Origin: Alentia gelatinosa
Lineage: Eukaryota; Annelida; Polychaeta; Phyllodocida; Polynoidae
DNA: 64,000 nucleotides
Direction: 5' to 3'
Assembly: GCA_950022655.1 (NCBI GenBank)
Contig: OX465583.1
Location: forward strand, 10,127,798 to 10,191,797
In this document: positions 55,655 to 64,000 of the stretch, piece by piece
Position numbering within the stretch: the stretch's first letter is position 1
Layout: each line of letters starts with the position of its first letter
Notes under the pieces: model-generated
The model's database searches: none
Told to the model about the DNA's origin: nothing
Seen by the model: only the letters and a program-made list of their open reading frames with translations
Program-made: the position numbers and the translations under genes

Positions 55655-55850
55655 TCGTGGTGCAGAACGGATATGCTTGTACGCAAGCATAACAAAGGCG
55701 ACCGGGGTGGGGAGTTGGCTCAGTGGTAAAGAGCACTGGACTTTGTTGATTTGAGTTCCACTGCAGCCGCTTTTCTCCTTCACCCCCCGCATTGGTAGAC
55801 TTACTGCTATATCAAAGGCCAATCCTTCTCATACCATGCGTTATGCGTTG
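55655..55850 (+). mobile_element. tRNA-derived SINE, copy 1
   Basis: A leader AACGGATATGCTTGTACGCA is followed by a tRNA-like head (GGGGAGTTGGCTCAGTGGTA, AAGAGCACTGGACTT), a degenerate box B and a tail with TTTTCTCCTTCACCCCC, TGGTAGACTTACTGC and TCATACCATG. The anticodon arm is damaged. It is related to 59613-59850. Confidence 0.7.
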
Positions 55851-55982
55851 GATAAAGTGTTATTTATGAACCGAGGTGAAAAAAAACGGACCAATCAGGG
55901 ACGAGATAACGAAAGTAGATCCGGCAGCATTGATAACAACTAACATGGATAATTACAAATATTGTTTTTAATCGGTGAGATG

Positions 55983-56150
55983 GGGTAGGATAAATACGAA
56001 ACCGAACTCAAGTTAGCCTTGTCAATGTTTATACCACACTGGTCAGGTTTGCTACTCACTAAACTCAGCTAACGCCTCGTGTAGTAATACACAACCTGTC
56101 CGTCGTGGCATAAACATTGACAAGGCTAACTCTCGTTTGGTTTCTACTAA
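55983..56150. repeat. Foldback hairpin, inverted relative of 15748-15890
   Basis: GGGGTAGGATAAA at 55983 is followed by arms CGAAACCGAACTC, AGTTAGCCTTGTCAATGTTTA and inverses, around CTCAGCTAACGCCTCGTG. The arms match those at 15748 in the opposite direction. The other bracket end is not evident. Confidence 0.6.
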
Positions 56151-56962
56151 TTATTCATCATCTTCCATTATAGGATTGCTCATCCGAACTAGTTTACAAC
56201 ACCTCAAAGGTGTTATCCAGAGTCTTGTAATAGTTCCATGAAAAATCTACCGTTACCTCTAGGTTAAGTTGGCCACACTATAGGCTTAGTCTGGCACCAG
56301 AGCAAATGCCAGGGGCAGTTCATGAATATGCAAATAGGAACGGTATGTGTGGTGGCTAAAACTCAAGAGAATACAATGTGCGTTTGCAGCGTGATTTAGG
56401 GACCAGCGCAACTTGCGCCATTGTAAAATGGTGGAGGCTGTCAGAGGCTCATCTCAGGGCAGTGAGATCTGAAAACTACAGTACTAAATTTAGTGTTTAG
56501 TCTGATTAGAAACAAATCATAAGAGAAAAGGTATATCTGGATATAAAAGACCTACAAAAAAGAACAGTTGGTTTGGGTTTTTCTTCACACGAGAACCTTA
56601 CTCTCGTAGTATTTCAATCTCCATGGACATGTCTGGTTCTGTCTGTCTGTATGTGGGGAAGCAACTCCAAGCAGATATTCTCAAAATGTGTTTTTTTTAT
56701 ATGATATAGGTAATAAGATAATGAATGTAGTAGGTGTCTGGTGTATTGAACTTGTTTCCATTATTTTCTTTGACTTTGAAAAAAACAAATGTCTTAAAAA
56801 TCCCAAAGACTGGTCAGCAGAGTTATAAATGCCATGTACTGTGCCCATGGTCATTCAGTACAATAGGGGCGTATTATTCTAATCTGATTTACCTTGTGAA
56901 CCTTCCGCAGTTCAGATAGAAAACCTAACAATAATAGATTATAATTGATTCCCATTTTGTAG

Positions 56963-57017
56963 GACCAGTGTAAACAAGAAAAGAGTGATCAGGAAAGGAT
57001 AGCAGCCCAGTCAAAAC
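56963..57017 (+). CDS. GOLM-like gene, exon 2
   Basis: A 55-base exon between TTTTGTAG and GTAAGT. It encodes DQCKQEKSDQERIAAQSK plus one base of an Arg codon, continuing the coiled coil of exon 1. Phase 0 at the start and one spare base at the end agree with exons 1 and 3. Confidence 0.75.
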
Positions 57018-57552
57018 GTAAGTACTGAATTTTGTTTGTATCATTATTTTATTGTCAACATCTGACAGGAGTCAGTTCTTCATATATATATATTTTTTTT
57101 TAGAGAGCTTTATAATTCATCCTGTGAGTACAGTTCTTCCATGAATAGTTTGAGATTGTAACCAGGGCTGGTAACCCTGTAAAGTATAACATTGGATAAA
57201 TTGGTAAATGACGAAAACAACAAAATGCTATTCACCAACAATCAGTATGTACCGCTGTACGACGATGATTAACTTGTTGAATATGTTGAAATATAAGACA
57301 CTACTAGTACATTGAACTATTGACTGGCCCTGAAGCCTACTGAAAACAGGGGTAACGTATCCCTACGTAGTGAACTCCAGAATAAATAATAAACTCAAAA
57401 AAAAAATTAAAAAATTGATATGATGAGAGAGGGTACTGGTATTAGCTAGTAAAACGTCAGTGCCAACAAAGCCAGGTAAGTCACAAGTAGAAACACGTAG
57501 ACCTGTTGTGCATTCCGTCCGTCGTAGCCACTGAGGTACATCCAGATATATA

Positions 57553-58235
57553 CAGTAAAACCCCGCTTAAGGGGATACCCTCCGTTCTTAACAAAGAGTC
57601 CCCTTAACCCTTTCTGGCAGGGGAATGCCATATGGCATTCCCCTGGCCATGGCAGGACAAGGCCATATGGCATTCCCCTGGCCATGGCAGGACAATGCCA
57701 TATGGCATTCCTCTAGCCATGGCAGGACAATGCCATATGGCATTCCCGTGACCATGGAAGAACAATGCAGTATTTGTTCCTTTGTAACTCTTTGAAAAGT
57801 TATCCCAGTGTTATAAAAATTACATGATATATATGGCTAAGTGTTGCCAGTGATTCTCTTAAATATTGTAAAGTTCTGATAAAAATACAGATTTGCTGAA
57901 AATTTTTAATTTGTAAATTCTTTTAACAACATTGACTACAAAAGCCGGCATTACAAACATTACAATTGGTTCTGGTGCCTGCTGTAGTATGGGTACATGT
58001 TGAATGGTGTGTAGCTCTTGAAGGGTTAAGCGGGGTGTTCCCCATAGCAGGGTTTTCAGTCTGTTGATGGATAGGCTATGTAGAACATAATGTACAGTAA
58101 ATTTAAGCGGGGTTAAAATAAACTAAATAGGAATTTCTGTTCTGAGAAAACCGTCCCCTTAAGCGGGTAGTGCCCTTAAGCGAGGTGTCCCAGAAGCCCT
58201 TAAATGAGGTGTCCCAGAACCAGGGCTTTACTATA
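57553..58235. mobile_element. Pogo/Tigger-like MITE interrupted by a piggyBac-like MITE
   Basis: The outer element starts TACAGTAAAACCCCGCTTAA (57551) and ends CAGGGCTTTACTATA (58235), with repeated CCTTAAGCGGG blocks. It aligns with 12369-12546 when the inner insert is removed. TA flanks both sides. Confidence 0.7.
57604..58029. mobile_element. piggyBac-like MITE nested in the pogo-like MITE (418 bp, TTAA flanks)
   Basis: Element 57608-58025 starts CCCTTTCTGGCAGG and ends GAGCTCTTGAAGGG-like sequence (AAGGG at 58021-58025). It is flanked by TTAA at 57604-57607 and 58026-58029. Removing it restores CCCCTTAAGCGGGGTGT, a motif repeated in the outer element, which proves the insertion site. Just inside the left end are three or four 34-36-bp units (AATGCCATATGGCATTCCCC, CCATGGCAGGAC). 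Confidence 0.88.
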
Positions 58236-59360
58236 TATCACGGTATACAGGTGATACTATAGACTTGCTCAAGTCTTTGATTATGAACATTCATTAAATG
58301 ATTAAAGGAAATTGGAATACAATTCATTATACTATGTATCCCTCTCTGACTGGCCCATGAATCAAATACTTGTCCACTCTGACCAGAATCTCCTGTTTAT
58401 GACCCCAAGCCACATCCTGTAACCCTACACTCCCTCCTACCCCTCCCCCACCCCTCCTTCAGTTCACTGGCCGCCTGTGTTGCTATAGCAATAAATTTCG
58501 CTATAATTCGGGGTATCAATGTCCAAGCAGATATTCTGACCAGTAGCTCAGGACCTCTGCTTGGGGAGTGTGGCGCAAAATCGCGCCAGTCTACGCGGCC
58601 GTTTATGGATGAGACCAGTCCCTGTGTCACTCAGAAGGGGTGGAGGGGTAATGGCATGGAATCGAGGTTAAAACAAACTCTTGATAGAGGGAAAATTTAT
58701 GTTCCAAGCAAATTGACCCCTTAAGCATGGTGTCCGGGAAGCGGGGTTTTAATGTAGGTGAATATCTCCACGTAGTTACATCCGCTTTTCATGATTAAAA
58801 ACAAAACATTGTGATCTTATCATTCTTTTCTCGTCAGAACTTCTTTATGGATTTATGTTGCCGCGATGGTTTTTTTTTCTTTTAATGTTACACCATCTTC
58901 TTTTTTTATTTTTTTATTTCACATATAATTCACCTAAGATAGGTGGTCTTCCATTATAAGAATACAGAGTCCGGACTATTTACAAATAACAGTGTAGTAA
59001 AGTACAAATCACAAAAATTACATGAGATAATAATAAGTGAGTAAATTTAGTTAGCAAAACATGAAAAATGAATTCTGGCACTTGCAGACCAGAGTAACTG
59101 ACATTATGAGCAATAAAGTAATAATGAGTATGTATGGGATGTAAAGTACATTACCAAGGGCAGTATCCAATTGACCAATTTAGTTACAGAGAGTCATAGA
59201 TTCTTTTTTTAATTTATTTAAGAAACAGTGCATATTATGTCATAAAGTCTTAATGGTTCAACAAGAAAATACACAGTAGTGAAACGATTCATTCTGCAAC
59301 ACGTTTAGAGTTGTTTTAATCATAGATAGTTTATGTATGAGTAAAACTCTCGTTTTTCAG

Positions 59361-59430
59361 GAGACAAGGAAGATTGTGATGTGAAACTTGCGACAGCAGA
59401 AGAAAAAAACAACATCGGCAAGCCACAAAC
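59361..59430 (+). CDS. GOLM-like gene, exon 3
   Basis: A 70-base exon between TTTTTCAG and GTGAGT. It completes an Arg codon and encodes DKEDCDVKLATAEEKNNIGK and PQ, then two bases of a Thr codon. It continues the charged luminal stem. The phases fit exons 2 and 4. Confidence 0.78.
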
Positions 59431-59507
59431 GTGAGTGTGCCAATTCATTAGACATTCTGTATTCCTCCAATCAAGTTTTGATTTGATATGAAGCGACGTC
59501 CGTTCCT

Positions 59508-59850
59508 TTGCTAATGCTACCTTGAGTGACTGCAGCCACTCTTCTCCTTCACCCCCAGCAGTGGTAGATTTACTGCTTTATCAAAGGCCAATCGTTCCCA
59601 TACCATGTCTATGTGGTGTGGTGCAGACCGGATATGCTTGCACACAAGCATAACAAAAGCGACCAGGATGGGTGGGGAGTTAGCTCAGTGGTAAAGAGCA
59701 CTGGACTTGTAATCCCAAGCTTGTCAACTTTGTTGAGTCGGGTCCCACTACAGCCACTTTTCTCCTTCACCCCCAGCAGTGGTAGATTTACTGCTATATC
59801 AAAGGTCAATCCTTTTCATACCATGTCTATGTGGTGTGGGAAGTAAAAGA
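59508..59850 (+). mobile_element. tRNA-derived SINE, partial dimer
   Basis: About 59514-59612 is the tail of one copy (CTCCTTCACCCCCAGCAG, GGTAGATTTACTGC, CATACCATGTCTATGTGG). A second copy, about 59613-59850, has a leader GACCGGATATGCTTGCACAC, a head GGGGAGTTAGCTCAGTGGTA with loop CTTGTAA (anticodon TGT, Thr-like) and box-B-like GAGTCGGGTCCCA. The head has an extra insert and would not make a functional tRNA. Confidence 0.75.
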
Positions 59851-60381
59851 ACTCTCACCTCGGTAAATGTGGAGGGGTGAGATTTCTACCTAAATTCATT
59901 AGATAGATTCGATCACCACCCTAGTGGTTTAAAAGAACCTTGAGAAAGTCTGGTAAGAACCTGTAATGGTTAACCGGACGTTAAATCAAACCGATCAACC
60001 AACCATCAAAGAACTGTCCACCGTAACCATTTACACTGTGATGTCATCCCTGCTCTCCCTGGGTTGCCAGGTGAAATGCCTGGGAACTACTGACATACGG
60101 CGCACCCGGGTTGCTAGGCTATGAGACGCGCAGCCAAGAGCGTATTCTGTACGTCCAATGAGAAAGGACGACGCAAAAAGAATGAACCAATCGCATGAGG
60201 GGAAGGGAACCAGCGCAAAGCTGAAGTCCGGGTTGAAAATGTGGCGGGAGTTCACTCGTGGTCGCAAACTCAATAGAGGGCTGCGTATATTGTTGGGTCG
60301 TAATTCGAGAATTAAATCAATTAAAGCCATGAATGATATGTCGATCTTGACCCCCTGGACACATGACGAAAAGTCCAACTA

Positions 60382-60830
60382 TTGTGCTTAATGTTCAAAT
60401 ATAAAAACTACCCAGACTGGATCGACTCAACTGCTAGAAAAACAAGAACCCGGAAAAAGACCTTATTTAAAATATCAACTATGCGCTGTGCCACTGTTTT
60501 CAACAGTCCGTATCAAAGAGCAGCCAGAGCCTGGAATGCATTGGATGAAAAAACTCAAAATATTATAGATAAAGAGACTTTCAAAAAGCAAATCAAAATG
60601 GAATTAAGAAACTAGGTAAATAACTGTAACAAACCATGATTGACTGATAACCCAACTTCACATCTCATCAACCCCTTTTTTTACTCTCTTTTTGCTTTCT
60701 TATTATCTTTACTGAAAACCGATGTAACTGTGCGTTGCTTCTATGTATGATTTGCTGTTCATTATGACGTGCCTGAAAAACTTAACAATTGTTGAGAGGC
60801 ACTGACAATAAAAAAAATATATATAAAAAA
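60382..60830 (+). mobile_element. 3' end of a non-LTR retrotransposon (CR1/Jockey-like)
   Basis: The short frame ending at 60615 reads TARKTRTRKKTLFKI, then YQRAARAWNALDEKTQN and a FKKQIKMEL end, resembling the extreme C-terminus of CR1/Jockey-type LINE polymerases (R-rich, then WNAL, then FKK). About 200 bases of 3' untranslated sequence follow, closing with GAGGCACTGACAATAAAAAA. The rest of the element is absent, so it is a 5'-truncated insertion. Confidence 0.6.
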
Positions 60831-60928
60831 AAGTAATTAACTATTTGATGATTTGGGTGTTCGTTTCACACATATAAACGACAATGTTTCTGTTTTATGA
60901 GTAATTGTGATGTGTTTTTTGCCTTTAG

Positions 60929-61054
60929 GGACTGCTCTGCTCTGGTCAGGGGTGAACGACTCCGTGTTTTGAATGCCGTCTACAGGAATCTGGGTGTGAA
61001 TGCCGTCACGGTCTTACAGAAGGCGGGCATCAACAATGAGATGAACGTCAGGCA
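60929..61054 (+). CDS. GOLM-like gene, exon 4
   Basis: A 126-base exon between GCCTTTAG and GTAAGT. It completes a Thr codon and encodes DCSALVRGERLRVLNAVYRN and LGVNAVTVLQKAGINNEMNV, then RQ. It is the most structured, least charged part of the luminal region. Phases fit exons 3 and 5. Confidence 0.8.
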
Positions 61055-61436
61055 GTAAGTTACTTAAATATACAGGGATGCAAGTTCGCCGACAATTGAC
61101 GGAAATCAGAAATTTCTGCATCTTGAAATATGATCATTAACAAAGTATGAAAATCATAAAATAAAACTAAATTCCAAGAATTTATAAACCTCCATAGGCC
61201 GTTAGCATTGACACACACCCCGGGGAAACCGGCACAGTCAGTACTTTGGCGGCAGTTAAACGCGCCAAGGGCCGTTGACACTGCCGTCAGAGTTCCGTCA
61301 AGTGCCGAACTTTTGTTTGACCCCCCCCCCCCCCCCCCCCCCCCACCCCGAATACGCCCCAGTTTTTTTGGGTTTTTTGTTGTTTCCGACTTTTTCATCA
61401 GTCCCGACTTTCATCCCTGAATATAGAACCTGATCG

Positions 61437-61782
61437 ATAATCATATAAATACACAATACTCCACGAGTTTGGATGCTGCACAATTGTCGCCAAGGCAAAG
61501 CCGAATCACAATTACAGGGCATCCAGACCAGTGAAGTATTGTGTCTTTATGATTCAAGTGCAGTTCTGGATTTATCTCACCCCTTTCACTGACATTAAAT
61601 AGCATCACAATATCAGAATATTTCGAGTCACTTAGCAAATCCAGTTGGTCAATAGCGTATGACGTCATCTTACATTCACTCCACCATGGCCATGGTATAG
61701 TATTGTCACTTTACGGGGATGATCGTTGAGTATTTTTTCTTTCGTTATTCCTATGGCTAGACTTGTACCAGGGTTGAGATAA
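61437..61782. mobile_element. Foldback element, same subfamily as 48785-49110
   Basis: Arms ACACAATACTCCACGAG, TTTGGATGC and inverses surround CAAGGCAAAGCCGAATC. Then TTATCTCACCCCTTTCACTG and a closing CCAGGGTTGAGATAATG. Confidence 0.72.
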
Positions 61783-62229
61783 TGACCACAACCAGTCTTC
61801 CTATATCATCTTTTATTATTATCCGTCATATACAAAGTCCCCATTGAAATTATATCACAAAGCCATCACCTGCTGATTTTTTTTTATTGAAGGTGGTATT
61901 TTATGACAGTTGTGTCAAAACTCGTGTATATGCAACAAGTGTCATTCAATACCATCCTCAAAAGCAATTTCAAGAGTTATTCTTTTTGTGATATAATCTA
62001 CGCAAATTCATTTAAAAAAAATGTATATTACAGAAAGACATGTCCGATACTTCATCTTATGATAAGCTGTCCATATTCCTGGAGATGTTCTAATTATCAC
62101 TGTCACCTATTTGCCTTTGAATTTTTGTTAAATTTATTGTCCTTTCTCCATAACAGAAGCTCTTCTGGGCAATAAGTCGAGTCCCTCCAACAACCGTGAT
62201 ACATACAATATGGTCATACAGTCATTCAG

Positions 62230-62613
62230 TATTACCGTAAAACTGGATGAGTTTTAATCTTGGCCACCGTATGCCACGACTGGAGTTCGGCATAGTGACT
62301 TCATGAGGTGAAGCCGAGTGAAGTCCAGAGCCAAAACTCCAGGAGTGGCATGTGGCGGCCAAGATTAAAACGAATCAAGTTTTGATTTTATCCTACCCCG
62401 TCTCCTCGATTTTGGAATATTACGTGATAACAATGCTGTATGTCACTAGTGGCATATAAAACTCCGTATGCCAGTCAGCGTGGCATACAGAAACTCAAAA
62501 AAATTTCCGATTGGAAACTGAACAGAACAAGTTCAGGACCAAACAGTGAGAAATTGCCAATATATAAACTCAATGTTAAGCCTATGGGATTTTATATTAG
62601 GGGTAGGATAAAC
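62230..62613. mobile_element. Foldback element with GAGGTGAAGCCGAGTG loop
   Basis: Arms GAGTTTTAATCTTGGCC, TATGCCAC, GGAGTT and inverses surround GAGGTGAAGCCGAGTG near 62305. Then TTATCCTACCCC at 62388, GTTAAGCCTATGGG and TTAGGGGTAGGATAAAC ending at 62613. It ends only about 30 bases before the exon 5 acceptor. Confidence 0.75.
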
Positions 62614-62652
62614 ACAATTGATGCACATTAATAATAATTGGTTTCTTACCAG

Positions 62653-63589
62653 GCCTGGACTTCCAAATGCCGGTGGTGCAGGCCAGTTTGACAATACTGC
62701 AAACCCAGTGAGGAATGTGGCGTTTAATCAAGTAACTGTCGGCGTACCCGCGCGAGGTAGCTTCCCGCAATATACCCAACAGGCGAATGCCGAGATACTG
62801 ACCCATCAGCCACAACAACCGCCGCAGTTCGTACAGCGTCGGGACAACTATCAACAAGGCCAACAGTTCCAAGGTCAACAACAGCCACAGCAGCAACAGC
62901 CACAGCAACAACAGCAGCAGCCACAACAGCAACAACAACAACACATGACTACTCCACGATTTCAAGATCAGCAACAGCAACGTTTAGATACTCCCATAAA
63001 GGATTCGAACAAGTTTGGAGTTCCTCCCCAGCAGACGGGCGCTTCTCTAGACCAAGGACAGCGTCAACAGCAACCCGTGCAGGCCCAACTCCCCAACACC
63101 AATTATGGTGTCAGCAACCAAGGTCTGTCCAACGTTAACACTGCCACCAACTCTTCTTCTACCCAGCAGCAGTTAACGCCAATGGGGAACTTCACTTCCA
63201 CTAAACCTCCGCTGCCTGCCCCGTCAGGCTTAAACAAAACGGCCCCACCACCACCACCACCGCTTGACCCTATGTCACTCAATACAGGCACTTCGCTGCT
63301 CGCAAACCGAACTGGTTCTCTGGCAACAGCAAACCAGTCCGACAGCTCCCCCCTGACAGGGAACAACACAAAAACCGCTAATTCTACCTCCAAAGTCTCC
63401 AGGCTCGCAAGTATTTTTAACAAATTGCAGAAGTTTGCGCCAGGTGGTGTGTCAGAAACGAATGGCACGGCTTTGGGGAATTCTGAGAATACCAGGAGTG
63501 ATCTTGGAGGAGCTGCAGTTGGGGTGAACACTAGTAAAACTAGCATGCCTACCGGGGTGCAGGGCAATAGTACGGGTATGTATCTCTAG
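62653..63589 (+). CDS. GOLM-like gene, exon 5 (possibly last exon)
   Basis: Completes a Gln codon and encodes PGLPNAGGAGQFDNTANPVR, then a glutamine-rich stretch (about 62845-62950, CAG/CAA mixed), a Pro/Thr/Ser/Asn-rich segment with PPPPPPL and many N-x-S/T sequons, then SRLASIFNKLQKFAPGG. The open frame ends at TAG 63587-63589 after GNSTGMYL. A GTATGT donor-like site at 63576 just before the stop means the exon could instead be spliced onward beyond the window. Vertebrate GOLM tails are acidic; a poly-Gln tail is a difference. If the stop is used the protein has about 524 residues. Confidence 0.75.
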
Positions 63590-64000
63590 CGACCAAAGCC
63601 CGAGTGACACTATTGAGTGGCATATAGACAGATAGGCAAATGAAGCTAACATAGACTGACATTTTTTTTTTTTTTTAAATTAGACTGACATTTTCAGTAA
63701 TATATCTAATATAGAATAACGTAGTATCATGTCCTAACTCCATGCTTAATCGTTTTCACTTATTTCGGATGCATTCAGTCTCACTAATATAGATTTTGCT
63801 TTGTGGCTGCTTACTCTTGTTTCGACAAACAAAATTGCACCCTTTCCTGTCTAAAGGCACCAATAGAGTTACTCTGGGTTTCGTCAAGCAATGTTACCTA
63901 TAGAACGATTAGTTAGAACGCTGATAAAGTAAGTAAAATAGTCATTTTTTCATAAGTTGGATTTCTGGTAGATTTATAAGTATAAGTATGTAATTCAGAC
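63590..64000 (+). other. 3' untranslated region or next GOLM intron
   Basis: No ORF is supported. A T tract lies at 63662-63676, flanked on both sides by TAGACTGACATTTT, a short direct repeat that looks like an insertion or slippage scar. Confidence 0.5.

Larger units (their letters stand above)
46861..56962 (+). other. GOLM intron 1 (10.1 kb)
   Basis: GTATGT at 46861 to TTGTAG at 56957-56962. It contains foldback elements (48450-48730, 48785-49110, 55983-56150), long hairpins (50411-50553, 50708-50853), the 1.6 kb tandem triplication and a tRNA-derived SINE. About 46900-48400 and 56160-56960 hold no recognised structure apart from a short G run near 48343. Confidence 0.8.
57018..59360 (+). 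other. GOLM intron 2 with nested mobile elements
   Basis: GTAAGT to TTTTTCAG at 59360. The nested pogo/Tigger-like and piggyBac-like elements are the main content. A T-rich tract near 58900-58920 followed by TTCACATATAATTCACC may be another minus-strand retroposon end. Confidence 0.75.
61055..62652 (+). other. GOLM intron 4 with a poly-C tract and two foldback elements
   Basis: GTAAGT at 61055 to TTACCAG at 62646-62652. A C homopolymer of about 24 bases lies at 61321-61344. Foldback elements occupy 61437-61782 and 62230-62613. Confidence 0.8.

Noticed and set aside
59672..59755. tRNA-Thr(TGT) gene
   Set aside because: Box A, the anticodon arm and a box-B-like segment are visible, but an extra insert disrupts the variable and T arms, and the same tail follows other copies. 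It is a tRNA-derived SINE.

Overview
This is a 64 kb stretch of an AT-rich invertebrate animal genome. Its genes are split into exons with GT/AG introns, and it carries many kinds of transposable element. The two host genes and the mix of DIRS-like, PIF/Harbinger-like, piggyBac-like, pogo/Tigger-like and tRNA-SINE repeats would suit an invertebrate deuterostome such as amphioxus. The sequence alone does not fix the species.

Layout. 1-3.5 kb (minus strand): a retroelement-like unit with an intact 565-residue ORF (coiled coil, L1-ORF1p-like RNA-binding region, then a NADAR/YbiA-type domain) followed by a frameshifted SGNH-esterase-like ORF. 3.5-12.4 kb: repeats, hairpins and MITEs upstream of or inside the first visible host gene. 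12.7-23.5 kb (plus strand): seven exons of a high-affinity choline transporter (SLC5A7/CHT1); only the N-terminal exon is missing. 25.9-43.4 kb: no host gene recognised. A tandem segmental duplication (copy A about 25.9-32.0 kb, copy B about 33.4-43.4 kb) has copy B split by a 5.1 kb tyrosine-recombinase (DIRS/Ngaro-type) retrotransposon on the minus strand and by a second GC-rich insertion. 43.7-44.6 kb: a TIR element holding a 63-bp minisatellite. 46.5-63.6 kb (plus strand): five exons of a Golgi membrane protein (GOLM1/GOLM2 family), whose first intron holds three almost identical 1.6 kb tandem units and several long hairpins.

The most unusual signal is in the choline transporter gene. Three different splice junctions have been copied into tandem arrays, each unit carrying the splice site plus flanking exon bases: a 120-bp acceptor duplication, about 21 copies of a 72-bp acceptor unit, and about 16 copies of a 42-49-bp donor unit. 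The first five extra donor copies stay in frame and could add 14- or 15-residue repeats to the transporter.

A second recurrent signal is a foldback family. A long hairpin, often with a GAGGCGA(A)GCCGAGTG-like loop, lies next to a block bracketed by TTATC(T/C)(C/T)ACCCC and its inverse. At least eleven members occur here, and their arms fall into several unrelated sequences. All homology calls were made by eye; no database search was possible.
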